DNA of 64,000 nucleotides from Selaginella moellendorffii (Eukaryota; Streptophyta; Lycopodiopsida; Selaginellales; Selaginellaceae): contig NW_003314261.1 in NCBI RefSeq assembly GCF_000143415.4, positions 5,272,199-5,336,198 of the forward strand. The letters run 5' to 3'. Numbering within the stretch: position 1 is the first letter of the stretch; every line of letters begins with the position of its first letter. Shown piece by piece: positions 33,481 to 45,564 of the stretch. The position numbers were made by a program, and so were the translations under genes. The notes below the pieces were generated by a model. The model worked only from the letters and a program-made list of their open reading frames with translations. It did no database searches and was not told the DNA's origin.

Positions 33481-35253
33481 TGTGAGACACAAAATCCCTA
33501 GGCCCCAAAGTGGAGCCGGAAGGGCGCCACATGGTAGTGGCCGAAGCGAGAGCCAAACGAGCGTAACACGTTTGGACCAAAAGCTCCGACTTGAAAAGTC
33601 AAGAGCGGGAGTGGAACTCCCAACGAAGTGCTCGAGGAACGAGCACGAAGCGAGCAAAAGGCAAGGCTCCAAAAAGAGACCCAAAAGGACCAACACATGA
33701 CACGTGGGAGTGTCCGAGATGGACTCGAGATGGAGTCCGAGATGGAGTCCGAGATGGAGTCCGAGGTGGACCCGAGATGGACCCGAGTTGGAGTCCAAAG
33801 TGGAGTCCGAGATGGACCCGAGATGGAGTCCGAGATGGAGTCTGAGATGGAGTCCGAGGTGGACCCGAGATGGACCCGAAATGGAGTCCGAGATGGAGTC
33901 CGAGATGGACCCGAGATGGAGTCCGAGATGGAGTTCGAGATGGAGTCCGAGGTGGACCCGAGATAGACCCGAAATGGAGTCCGAGATGGACCCGAGATGG
34001 AGTCCGAGATGGAGTCCGAGATGGACCCGAGATGGACCCGAGATGGAGTCCGAGATGGAGTCCGAGATGGAGTCCGAGATGGAGTCCGAGATGGAGTCCG
34101 AAGTTGAGACCGAGACCGGAACCGAGACCGGGACCGAGACCGAGACCGAGATCGGGACCGAGACCGAGACCGAGGCCGAGGCCAAGACCGAGCCCGAGCC
34201 CGAGTCCGAGTCCGAATCCGAATCCGAGTCCGAGTCCGAGTCCAAGTCCGAGTCCGAGTCCGAGTCCGGAGCCTGAGAGGGTGAAAGCCCAAAGCGTTCG
34301 TCTCCCAGACCCTGGGGGGTTTGGTGAGCTCCAAAAGTATAGTAGGGGGAGGACTGCAGTGGAGCCAGTTTGGCCCAGGAAGGCCAGACCCAGTGTTGGG
34401 TGATGAACTGACCACTGGGAAGTCCAAGACTAGAGTGAATACGGACCGACAAGCGGGGTAGCTTGGTGAAGTGTTCAAGAGCCGGCTCTAGTTCCCCCGG
34501 GAGATCGACTGGCTGATGCTCCCAGTCCAAGTGTGGGTGGCACTACCTACTTGGATACCAGGCGTGGCTCAACGGAACCTCGCTCTAAGCCCATGGCTAG
34601 AGCACCTAAAGACGATAAGTGGGGAGAGTACCCAGGTGGCTCGCGTAAGGCCACGGTGTTCCGAAATGTCGTCCCAAAGGCCCAGACTGTGGAAAGGAAG
34701 AGGAGCAGTCCTCTGGGGTAGTGACCAAGGACACAATCGTGTGGTGAGGAAGTCCCAGAGGACCGTGGGACTTAGTGGTCGGGCCTGTGGGCCTCGATCC
34801 AGTGGCAGTGTTGGCAAACACGGCCAGGGGCAGAAAGGGACTTGGTAGGAACTGACAAAGGGACTTTGGGGAAGGCAATTCCCCAGGTCTGTGGGCATCC
34901 TAAGGATGCTAAGGAGTGGATCTAGGATGACCCCTCGTAGACAGATGGCCCAGTCTTGGAGAGACGGGATGGTGATGCAAGTGGTATTGGACCATTTGTG
35001 CAGCAAAGGTGAATGGGCATGGCCTTAGCATAATGGGCCGAGATGTCAGTGGTACCTTTGGGTGTCGGTCATGGGATCGGACACGTGGAGCACTTGGACC
35101 AAGTGCAAAGGTTGATTGGCATGGATGCCATTCTCGGGGCTAGCAAGCCCCAAGTCCTAAATGGGACTTATGGAGGTTGTGAATGAGACTCCTCCAAGTG
35201 GTCGGAGGTGTGGTTAAGTGACTAAAGTAGAATGGAAAATTTAGTCGCTTACA
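33481..35253 (+). mobile_element. LTR-S3: LTR with internal minisatellite
   Basis: Starts TGTGAGACAC and ends CGCTTACA, 1773 bases. The minisatellite (about 33.71-34.28 kb) is the longest of the four: at least 25 GAGATGGA(G/C)(T/C)CC-type units followed by GAGACC and GAGTCC hexamers. The five-base flanks (GGAGT and TGCAA) do not match, so this copy is either the 3' LTR of a larger element or a product of recombination. Confidence 0.75.
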
Positions 35254-35537
35254 TGCAATCAAAAAAGTGATCCACAAAACGACTGAGATACTGCACCTTG
35301 CCCAAGAAGCATTGCACATCATTCACACACTTCAGAGTAAGAAACTTTAGAACATCCACAAATTTTTCAAAATCAACTTGCAAACCCTTACGAGAAATAA
35401 GGTACCTAAGATAGTCGTGTCCTTGGATCCAAACACATATTTCGACCACTTTAGCTTTAAACCAACATCTGTAAGCCATAAATTTTTCCTTTCCAATTGG
35501 CCAGCTTAGCTCATCTATCCAATAAACACTGCCTTGG
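35254..35537 (-). mobile_element. Gy-A RT fragment, second copy
   Basis: Nearly identical to 30608-30893, encoding the same YLRYLISRKGLQ and CFLGKVQYLSRFVDH segments. Its presence on the far side of LTR-S3 shows a duplication of this part of Gy-A. Confidence 0.75.
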
Positions 35538-35624
35538 CTTTAGCTAAATTCCCTCACCAAAGTTCCCGCCTATTGTACCAGCTTCTACTTGGTCTTACTT
35601 GGTTTCAGCTACTCACTACACAAG
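35538..35624. other. Short target segment of Gy-C
   Basis: About 85 bases of unassigned sequence ending in ACAAG (35620-35624), the left target duplication of Gy-C. The sequence continues after 45298. Confidence 0.5.
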
Positions 35625-36527
35625 TGTCGCGAATGCGACTTCGGGTATCGAAAGATACTTGTCGGCCAGTCCTTACAAACACACTCTCCTTACTGCCACG
35701 ATGGCAGGAGGTTGGTATTGCTGGACCCTTTATTAGTCCCTCTTGTTCAAGTATTAGTAAACTGGACTTTGCATCTGTACTTGGCCAGATGAGCATAAGG
35801 ACGGAATTCTTAAGTGTCTATTTGGCCAAGCATACTTGGCCTGACTTTTTAGTTCTCTTTTGCTCTGTCTTGCACTGGCTTGGCAAGAACCCTCATGTAT
35901 TGAGACAAGTCCCTCAATATCGCTAGATGATAGCTTACCGTGTTTGCCAAACACCCCCGCTATCACGCCTTTTGTGTTAGTCTCATTTCAGTCCTAAATG
36001 CTATTTATGGAAAGTGTCTAAATTCACTCACTTGGCATATCTACAGAATGTAGAGGTCGGCCTGAACATAATGGTGTTCATCCCGTGTCCAAATTTGCAA
36101 TCTAGCGCCATTCCATATTTAGTAAGTTTTGAGCTTGCCCAGAAACTAATTCCTGATACTAAGGGAGGCTTGGGGTGAAAGCCCAAAGCGTGTGTTCCTC
36201 AAGGGGGTGGGGGTTCCAATATTAGGGATAGTGGTTGGAATGCATGTTTGACCACCTGAGACATTAGTTTGGCTCCCACTGGGCTATGTCGCTCCTTGTT
36301 CTGCGTCCAGCTTGGGTTTAAGCCCAAGCTCCATGCTGCTTTAGTCGGTGGGGTACCCTCCTCCTCGCGTTAGGCCACCAGTATACCAAAATTGTGCTAG
36401 ACTCCGTCTGACACCATTTTGTGTGCAGGTGTTAGATATGAGGAGCTGGTGCTTGTGGGATTGTACTAGACCCTCGTTTTATAGTGCAACAGGCTTAGAG
36501 TTCGGCTCCAAATTCAAGTGTGCTACA
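35625..36527 (+). repeat. Gy-C 5' LTR
   Basis: Starts TGTCGCG after ACAAG and ends GTGCTACA. It is followed by TTTGGTATCAGAG (36528-36540), the primer-binding site complementary to initiator tRNA-Met. The last 340 bases match the 3' LTR at 44.67-45.29 kb, apart from the MITE there. The 903-base length rests on the left end set by the target duplication. Confidence 0.75.
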
Positions 36528-37860
36528 TTTGGTATCAGAGGAATTGTTTCAGCGATTCCTATCCAACTTTTGTCGGATTTTCTGACTCAAGTTGCATACG
36601 CAGAGACTTTTCTAGTATGACTTGTGTAAAATTAGTTGGATTGCACCATTTGGTAAGAACGTTGTATGCATGTTCAGTTACTGACAGAGACTTGCATGCA
36701 GCTAGCAGGATGGTGAAGAGGAACTGTGCTGATGACGCTGAAACTTCTAGACAGGCGAATCAAGAATAGGAAACTCCTGCTAGAGATGCTACGGAAGAGG
36801 CTGAGGCTGAATCAGAAGAGGAAGAGCCAGATGCTGCAGCATTGCAGCATACAGCTCAAGAAGTTGAGATCAAGAATTTGTGAAGGGAGATTTGCAAATT
36901 GAAGGAGAACAAGAAGAGGAAGAAAGAAGCTGAGGCAGCTAAACTAGCTAAGCCTAAGCAACCGGATTCCTCCTCAAGTTTTGAGGACGATGAAGTTCTG
37001 CAGCTGCCCCTAGTTGCATGAGTTTCAAAGTTTAAACTCCGAAACCACCCAACTTCAGAGGCATGCGGGACTATCAAGTTTTGGAAGATTGGGTCTACGA
37101 TATGGAAAATTATTTCATAGTGGCAGACGTAGATGATCATACGAAAGTTGCGTGCGTGCAGTCCTTTCTCACCAATCATGCCAAGACTTGGTGATGCCAG
37201 GTGTGTGCTGAAGAAGGGCAGACTAGAAGTTGGACCAAGATGCGGTCTCGTATCCATAAGGAATACTTGCCGGATGATCTTGGTTTGAGACTTCGCGCGG
37301 AGCTGCGGCAGTTAAATCAGCGAGGGGACCTCATGCATTACGTTAATGCGTTTGCTTAGAAACACATTATGATTGCAAATATAAGTGACGAAGATGCACA
37401 GAGTTATTTTCTGAAGGGTTTAAGTTCACTTTCTTGCAATGAGATTTTGAAGTTTAAGCCGAAGACATACCTGGAGTGTAAGGAGGTAGCGCAGCAAGTT
37501 GCCTTTAGTCACTCACTCATGGAACAATATCAACAACCGTATGCTGGTAACTCGAATAAGAATAGGAATTTTGGGAATAAACAAGGTGATCGGAAACAGA
37601 GGGTGGAAAGCAGGTTCCACCCTGGAGGCTCACAAGCAACAGTTAACAAAGGTGGTGGTGGTTGGAGACCACCAGCAGCTTCTTCTGGTCCTAGGCCCTC
37701 TATTCCTCCTCCTGGTGGGTACAAGCAGCAGTAACCTGCAAAACCTGGTCCTAGCAGAATAGGTAGTGTGGGTCATTGCTTCCATTGTGGAGAGTCAGGA
37801 CATAGGTCCTTGGAATGTCCCAACAAGCATAAGACAAAGTCTCGTGTTAATGTCATGAGG

Positions 37861-38020
37861 TGTAGCGCACCTTATCTCTCTCCCCTTAAGCTAACAAGAA
37901 AAGGGGCAATTGCTTAATGAGAGAGCCCTTAGTGGTTATTTTATCCCCATTTATCCCCCAACATTCTAAAGATCCACGGTGATAGTATATCCAAATCTCA
38001 TCCCATAATCACATGCATTA
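37861..38020. mobile_element. 160-bp insertion with 7-bp target duplication in Gy-C gag-pol
   Basis: The stretch begins TGTAGCGCAC and ends ATGCATTA, and is flanked by CATGAGG at 37854-37860 and 38021-38027. Leaving it out restores the gag-pol frame. There are no terminal inverted repeats. A TGTAGCGCAC also occurs near 31.99 kb. Confidence 0.65.
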
Positions 38021-39257
38021 CATGAGGGAAGATGGTGGTGGTGAAGTTGAAGGGGTTGACGAGTTGGTCAATGCAGACTATGAGGAAGAGGAGGTGAGTT
38101 ACTTTCATTGCTTTCCTCAAGTTTTTCTCGCAGTCAATGCAAACATTGATCCGTTAATGTATCTAGTAGGCTTTGTCTGCGGACACTGAATCCAAGTGAT
38201 GATTGATATGGGAGCTATGCACAGTGTGATATCCAAAGACTTAGTTAAGTTGTTAGGATTGAATGTTGAGCAAATGTCGCCTATGCACTTCCGGTTTACA
38301 GAAGGTGGGCAAGTAGCCAGAAAATTTGTGAGTGATGTTCTAATAAAAATATCCAAGTGGAAAGAAAGAGTGGACTTGGTAGTGTTGAAGATACCAGAGT
38401 TTCAGATGGTGTTTGGTATGGACTTCTTCAACAAATATATAAAAGGGATTTATGGTGCTGAACAAAGTTGTATCACATTGAAGTCAAAAGGACAACCTAA
38501 TGTGTCCTTCCAGTTGCAAAAAAGTTCCTCAAAGGATTGGGATGCTAAATTCCTAACTGCAAGGGCCGCTCAAAAAGCAACTATGAGGGGATGTCGGACC
38601 TTTTGGGTTCAAGTGATGGAAGCTGAGAGTGTTGGTGACTCAGTTCGAATCGGTGACAGAGTTGATCCTATACCAAAGAAGATATTGGAGTTGTTGGCGA
38701 GGAATTAGGATATCTTCCCGAAGGATTTACCACCAAGACTACCTCCTAGCTGTGAGGTTGATCATTGGATTGAGGTTATTCCGAGTTCTAAACCACCTAC
38801 GAAAGCTCCATATCAGTTGAACATCAAGGAAATGGCTGAACTCAAGAAGCAATTCATAGAACTTTTTGACAAAGGTCATATCCGACCAAGCAAATCACTT
38901 TATAGAGCGTCAGTCCTTTTCGTTATGAAAAAGGATGGAACCATGAGAATGTGTATTGACTATCAGGCACTTAACAAGGTCACAGTTAAAAACAATTATC
39001 CTTTGCCACGCATTGATGACTTGTTTGACCAACTCTTAAAGGTTAAGTATTTTATGCGACTCGATTTGTAGTTTGGGTATCATTAGATATGGGTGGCGAA
39101 TCAGGATGTGAAGAAGATAGCCTTTAAGACTCGGTATGAATCTTATGAGTTCTTTGTCATGCCGTTCGGGTTATGCAATGCTCCAGCAACGTTCAGCACT
39201 ATGATGGATAGAATATTCGGACATTATTTGGATGCATTTGTTGTCCTATATATCGAC

Positions 39258-41761
39258 CATACTTGCATTCAAACGGGTACGATTAATAAAAAATACCGTT
39301 TAAAACGTGTGTATAATATGGCATTTAAACACCAAGAATATTTTTTAAAAACCCTAAAGAATATGCTTTCTTTACTTAGGATTAGGGTTCATGTAAAATC
39401 AAGGTTCGCGGGATCCGGAAGCACTGAGGTAAGTCCGGGATGGGGGGAGGAAGGCAGCCATGCTAGAGTTGGGCTCATGTTCTGAAACTGAGGCCAACAT
39501 CCGAGACAAGCCACAGCGTGAGTCCATGGAAGTGTAAGTATTGCTCGAATACTTACACTAGCGCGGCTGAACGAGTTCGCGCTCACCTTGGGGGTGTGAA
39601 AGGAAGCAATGTAGAGATTTGTACATGACAGGTGCCACTGGAGGTGGTGAACAAGGCTCAGGCATCTTTTAATCGTGTGGAGCTCACGAAGAGCTCCATG
39701 ATTGCAACAAGTCCCCAAGAGAGACTTGCCTTAGCTCACAAGACTGAGGTCGGTGAGGTGAGCGGTGGTGCCAGCTGCGGGGCAAGTGGTGGGGCTACCG
39801 GAGGGCTGGGCGAGGAGAGCAGCGGCAGCGTTCCACTTTCCGGGAGCAATAGTCTTAAACGAAGTGCTGCACCGGTGCTGGATGGTGACATTCGAAAGAT
39901 GATGAAGTCTGCAAAGGTTCAACGTCTGGATGATGCCATGGCTGAGTTCTTCTACGTTGAAAATATCCCTTTCAACACCATTCGGAGGCCAAATCTAAGG
40001 AAGTTGCTTCAAGCTGCTATTGACTTCGGCCCTGGAGCTCTTGCATAGATGATGGGATATGAGAAGCTGTGGAGTACATAGCTGAAGAAGCTTTATGATA
40101 GTGTCAATGCTTGACTTGATCCAATCCGTGAGGGGTGGAGAAGATATGGAGTTAGCATCGTCACCGATGGCTGGTCTGACAACTGTAGCCGATCCTTGAT
40201 CAACTTCATGGCCTCCAATGTCTAGGGTTCAGTTTTCTTGAAGTCTGTAGATTCCGAGGGTAGGACAAAGACGGGAGAGTGGATTTGGGTCGAGCTAAAG
40301 AGAGTGATTCAAGAAGTTGGCAAAGAAAACGTTGTTTAGGTGATCACTGACAATGCATCAAATGGGAGAACTCATGACAGCTGAGTATCCTCACATTCTC
40401 CACAACCGGTGTGTGTGCCATGTCTTGGACCTTCTCTTTGAAGACATTGGGAGCTTGTCGTGGGTAAAACCATTGGTGAAAGGCTGCAATGAGGTGGTAA
40501 CTTTTATCACCAAAAAACCTCGTGTTCTGGCTTTGTTTCGGAAGCTGAGCAATTGGGATCTCATCAAGCCAGCGAGCACAAGGTTCGCTTACATGTTTCT
40601 AGTGATGTCTCAACTCCTGAATCTGACGACCTTGGAGGCATTGAAGGAGATGGTTGTGAGCTCCGAGTGGTGGTGATTGGACGTCACGAAGACCCAGCGC
40701 ATTCGAACTCAGATCTTAGAAGAGACTCCGAGACTGCTCCTCAAGGTCTTGAAGCTTGCGGACTGGGAGGGGGCAACTTCCGGTCTCATTTTCAAGGCTA
40801 TGGACCGGATGAATGAGAAGCTTTCAGAGGCTGTTGAGACTGGGATTTTAGCCAAGGAAGAGGTGAAGGAGATCAATAGGTTTATGATGGAGGATCATGG
40901 CGAGGGAGGTTGGAAAGCAGCTTGTTGGTTCCAGATGCATTTGATCTTGCATGGAGCTGCTTTTTTTCTGAACCCAGCTTTTCTTCATCTCCCTCTCGAC
41001 CAGGAGGCTCAGGAAGATTTTGTGGAGTACCTAGAGTTGTATTACAAAGGAGATTGAGGACTTCAACACAAGCTGCTACACGAGTTTTGGAGTTTCCGTC
41101 AACAACTTGGCCATTTGTTCTCTTCGGAGGCAGCAAAGCAGGTGCGTATAAACTGTTTGTTTGTCAACTTTTTAGACTGATTCTCTTGTATAGATGGAGA
41201 ACCGAAAACACCCAGTGAGTTGGTGGAGCAACTTTGGTGCAGGCACACCAGAACTTCAAAGGCTTGCTTTACGGATCTTGAGTCAGCCAGTTTGTGCTTC
41301 ACCATGCGAGCGAAACTGGACCTCATGGAGCATGATCCAGACAAAGAGGAGGTCTCGACTGCTCTCCAAAAACTCGGAGAAGCTGGTTTTTGTGCACACA
41401 AATATGTGTGTCATATAGAAGATCAAGTCCGGGAGTTTGAGGCTTATCGAGCATGATCTTGATAACCTTGAGCTTGAGCCTCAATGGCAAAGGATCCTTG
41501 CACTTCAGGAGGTTGTTGAAGAACCTCTTCAACAACCTGATGATGATGGCGTTAGTGGTGATGATGTTCTAGATTCGGAGGATAAAGATTAGATTAAACC
41601 TATATTATATTATGTTAAACTTTGTTTAGTAATAGTTAATTATTTTTTAATTATATTAAAACTAAAAACCATTATACCCGTTCAAAAAAAAGCTAAACGG
41701 GTATTAAACGTTCGATACCCATTCGAATCCAGTTGCATTCGAATGTTCCGATGCAAGTATG
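39258..41761 (+). mobile_element. hAT-type DNA transposon
   Basis: The element is 2504 bases long. Termini are CATACTTGCAT and its reverse complement ATGCAAGTATG (41751-41761), with a perfect 8-bp target duplication ATATCGAC on both sides (39250-39257, 41762-41769), diagnostic of the hAT superfamily. The plus strand codes for a DUF659/hAT transposase in pieces: 39632-40048 (DAMAEFFYVENIPFN), a central ITDNASN region near 40.35 kb, 40353-41057, and a C-terminal dimerisation motif near 41.25-41.37 kb (ALRILSQPVCASPCERNW). Several in-frame stops around 40.05-40.34 kb make the transposase non-functional. It sits exactly within the Tyr-Ile-Asp-Asp active-site codons of the Gy-C RT. Confidence 0.9.
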
Positions 41762-42075
41762 ATATCGACGATGTTCTAGTCTTCAGTGAAACGTTGGAGG
41801 ATCATTTGAAACACTTGGAGCTAGTGTTTCAGAAGTTGTGCGAACACAAATTATATGCTAAGGAAAGTAAATGCACTTTTGGTCAATTGCGCGTAAACTT
41901 TCTCGGACATATAGTTGGTGGTGGCGTGTTTGAAGTCGATCCAAAGAAGGTGGAAGCGGTGAAGTCTTGGGAAGTCCTGACCACTATATCAGATGTTCGT
42001 TCCTTTCTTAGTTTGGCAGGATACTATCGCAAGTTTGTCCGCAATTTTGCAAGAATTGCTCTTCCGTTGACTAAG

Positions 42076-43804
42076 TGTAAGCGACTAAATTTTCCATTCT
42101 ACTTTAGTCACTTCACCACACCTCTGACCACTTGGAGGAGTCTCATTCACAACCTCCATCAGTCCAATTCAGGACTTGGGACTTGCTAGCCCCAAGAATG
42201 GCATCCATGCCACTCAACACTTGCACCTGGTCCAAGTGCTCCACGTGTCCGGTCCCAAGACCGACACCCAAAGGTACCACTAACATCTCGGCCCGTTACG
42301 CTAAGGCCATGCCCATTCACCTTTGCTGCACTAGTGGTCCAATACCACTTGCATCACCATCCCGTCTCTCCAAGACTAGGCCATCTGTCCACGAGTGGTC
42401 ATCCTAGATCCACTCCTTAGCATCCTTAGCATGCCCATAGACCTGGGGAATCACCTTCCCCAAAGTCCCTTTTGTCAGTTCCTACCAAGTCCCTTCCTGC
42501 CCCTGGCCGTGTTTGCTAACACTGCCACTGGATCGAGGCCTACAGGCCCGACCACTAAGTCCCACGGTCCTCTGGGACTTCCTCATCACACGACTGTGTC
42601 CTTGGCCACTACCCCAGGGGACTGCTCCTCTTCCTTTCCACAGTCTGGGCCTTTGGGACAACATTTCGGAACACCGTGGCCTTACGCGAGCCAGCTAGGT
42701 ACTCTCCCCGCCTTTCGCCTTTAGGTGCTCTAGCCATGGGCTTAGAGCGAGGTTTCGTTGAGCCACGCCTAGTATCCAAGTAGGTAGTGCCACCCACACT
42801 TGGACTGGGAGCATCGGCCAGTCGATCTCCCGGGGGAACTAGAGCCGGCTCTTGAACACTTCACCAAGCTACCCCGCTTGTCGGTCCGTATTCACTCTAG
42901 TCTTGGACTTCCCAGTGGTCAGTTCATCACCCAACACTGGGTCTGGCCTTCCTGGGCCAAACTGGCCTTTCCTGGCCAAACTAGCTCCACTGCAGTCCTC
43001 CCCCTTACTATACTTTTGGAGCTCACCAAACCCTCCAGGGTCTGGGAGACGAACGCTTTGGGCTTTCACCCTCTCAAACTCGAACTCGGACTCGGACTCG
43101 GACTCGGACTCGGACTCGGACTCGGACTTGGGCTCGGGCTCGGTCTCAGCCTTGGCCTCGGTCTCGGTCTCGGTCCCAGTCTTGGTCCCGGTCTCGGTCT
43201 CGGTCCCGGTCTTGGTCCCGGTCTCGGTCTCGGTCCCGGTCTCGGTCTCGACCTCGGACTCCATCTCGAGTCCTTCTCGGACTCCATCTCGGACTCCATC
43301 TCGGACTCCGTCTCGGTCCATCTCGGACTCCATCTCAGACTCCATCTCGGACTCCGTCTCGGTCCATCTCAGACTCCATCTCGGGTCCATCTCGGACTCC
43401 GTCTCGGTCCACCTCGGACTCCATCTCGGACTCCATCTCGGGTCCATCTCGGAGTCCGTCTCGGTCCACCTCGGACTCCACTTCGGGTCCATCTCAGACT
43501 CCATATCGGACTCCACTTCGGACTCCATATCGGACTCCACTTCAGGTCCATCTCGGACTCCATCTCAGACACTTCCACATGTCATGTGTTGGTCCCTTTT
43601 GGGTCCCTTTTTGGAGCCTTGCTTATTGCTCGCTTCGTGCTCGCTCCTTGAGCACTTTGTTGGGAGTTCCACTCCCGCTCTCGACCTTCCAAGTCAGAGC
43701 TTTTAGTCCAAACGTGTTACACTCGTTTGGGCTTTCGCTTCGGCCACTACCACGTGGCACCCTTTCCAGCTCCACTTTGGGGCCTAGGGATTTTGTGTCT
43801 CACA
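42076..43804 (-). mobile_element. LTR-S4: solo LTR with internal minisatellite, inverted
   Basis: The reverse orientation of LTR-S1 to S3: begins TGTAAGCGAC and ends GTCTCACA on the plus strand, with a perfect 5-bp target duplication CTAAG (42071-42075, 43805-43809). The minisatellite lies at about 43.08-43.57 kb. It splits the Gy-C RT/RNase H region between two Leu-Thr-Lys codon groups. Confidence 0.88.
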
Positions 43805-44666
43805 CTAAGTTGACAAAGAATAGTATTCCGTTTCATTGGACACTAGCTTGCCAGCGTGCTTTTGTACAATTGAAGGAGATCTTGACTACGGTTCCTGTCT
43901 TAGGATCCCATCTTGATAAACCCTTCGAAGTGCATTGTGATGCATCTGGCTATGCTATCGGTGCCTTGTTGCAGAAAAATTGTGACAAAGCAGTTGGTGT
44001 TACGCTAAGGCAACATGGTTGTCTCGTTGCGTTCTATTCCAAGAAATTAGATGAAACTCAACAAAGATGGCCAACGCATGAGAAAGAGATGTTTGCTATA
44101 GTGTTGGCCCTGGAACACTAGAGACACTACTTGGGTGGACATACCAAGGTTTATACAGATAATAACACACTAAGCTACTTTGCTACGCAGCCTAAGCTTA
44201 CACTGAAGTAGGCTTGTTGGCAAGAGAAGCTTGCTAGATATTGTTTAATGGAAAAATGTGAGGCAGATGAAAATACTGCTACCGCTAGAACTCGATCTGA
44301 GAGTTGGTGCCTGATCTCCGGAGGTCGCCAGCTGAGGAGGGGTGAAAGAAGTGGTGGATCGGCGGGGAGAGAGACTCAAGTCAAAGATAATGCAAATAGG
44401 GGTGCGATTCAGGAGTCTTGAAGTACAATGGAGTGGGAAAGGAGATGGGGAACCTCGCTGTGCTGGGGTCTTTCAAAACCACTCCCCTGTTGGCAGTTCT
44501 AACCGCCAGCATATGCCTAGAATAGAAATAAACTAGTAGCCGTTTGAACCTGGCTTTCAGTCGTGAGTGGAGCTGCTCCTGGGCGTGCATGTGTTAGGGG
44601 AGGTTTCCATATATGATATTAAAATCATATATAAGCCTGGTAAAGACAATATTATTCTAAATGCAT

Positions 44667-45293
44667 TGTGTGTTCCTCGGGGATGCTTTATTTCGTTAAA
44701 GTGGGACTTATTCAGTAAAGTGGGACATTAATTAGCATGTGTCCACATGCCATTTCCTAGTACTTAATTAATATTTATTAATATTTCTATCAGTTTTTTA
44801 ATTTATTTTTTTATATTTCACAATATTATAACACAAAATCATATGAAAAGTTTTTAATTTATAGATTATAAAGTTAAAACTTCAATTTTTTATTGTTGTT
44901 ATAAAAATGGCATGTGGCCACACACCATAAGTGGGATAATGAAAAGTCCCACTTTAACGAAATAAAGCATGGGGGGGGGGGGTTCCAAATGTATAGTAGG
45001 GATAGAATGCATGTCCGACCACCTGAGACATTAGTTTGGCTCTCGCTGGGCTATGTCGCTCCTTGTTTTGCATCCGGCTTGGTCTAAGCCCAAGCTCCAC
45101 ACTGCTCTAGTCGGTGGGGTACCCTCCTCCTTGCGTTAGGCCACTGGTATGCCAAAATTGTGCCAGACTCCGTCTGACACCATTTTGCGTGCAGGTGCTG
45201 GATACGGGGAGTTGGTGCTTGTGGGATTGTACCAGACCCTCGTTTCGTAGTGCAACGGGCTTAGAGTTCTGCTCCAAATTCAGGTGCACTACA
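44667..45293 (+). repeat. Gy-C 3' LTR, truncated at left and split by a MITE
   Basis: Matches the last 340 bases of the 5' LTR and ends GCACTACA, followed by ACAAG (45294-45298), equal to the sequence before the 5' LTR. Its first 565 or so bases are missing, deleted together with the end of pol. Confidence 0.8.
44683..44970. mobile_element. MITE with 26-bp perfect terminal inverted repeats
   Basis: Terminal repeats 44683-44708 and 44945-44970 are perfect reverse complements (ATGCTTTATTTCG...). Weaker pairing continues inwards for about 50 bases (CCACATGCCAT on both arms). The middle is A+T-rich and non-coding. It interrupts a G-rich stretch of the LTR; the target duplication is hidden by the G run. 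Superfamily not assigned. Confidence 0.8.
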
Positions 45294-45298
45294 ACAAG

Positions 45299-45564
45299 CA
45301 ACAAAGTATTAGCCATCCATCCACAAATTCCCAAATCTCTCCCAATCTTCCTCCTCTGGTTGGACTGGACATAAGGTTCGACTACACTCCCCACAAGCAC
45401 AAGCAGCCAAGCACACCAAGCCCCCAGATTCCTAACATCCCTTGGTATAGCAAGACTTAATCATGGGATCCTCTAAATCCTAAGCCTTGGGTGCAACACT
45501 TGCTTTGGCACGCCGGGGCAAAACACCGTGGCCTAACGGCCCAGTATGGGTACCTCTAACCCCC
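45299..45564. other. Unassigned segment between Gy-C and Gy-D
   Basis: Continuation of the Gy-C target (35538-35624). No coding frame or known repeat. It may be LTR sequence of another element; the join with Gy-D LTR sequence lies near 45565. Confidence 0.4.

Larger units (their letters stand above)
36528..44666 (+). mobile_element. Gy-C: Ty3/gypsy internal region (gag, protease, RT, RNase H)
   Basis: In order: gag from about 36.7 kb, with an acidic stretch and zinc knuckle CFHCGESGHRSLEC near 37.78 kb; protease with IDMGAMHSVISK at 38.2 kb (the usual Asp-Ser/Thr-Gly is DMG) and VFGMDFF; RT with [17 protein letters not shown] (38.9 kb) and the active site LYID/D split by the hAT insertion; RT end and RNase H at 41.76-44.2 kb (HCDASGYAIGALLQK), split by LTR-S4; then KPGKDN at 44.63 kb running straight into the 3' LTR. 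The integrase is missing, removed with part of the LTR. An unexplained stretch of about 350 bases (44.26-44.60 kb) interrupts RNase H. Several stops occur; the element is dead. Confidence 0.8.

Noticed and set aside
33712-34275. CRISPR-like array
   Set aside because: Units are 6-12 bases with no spacers and lie in a plant solo LTR; this is a minisatellite.
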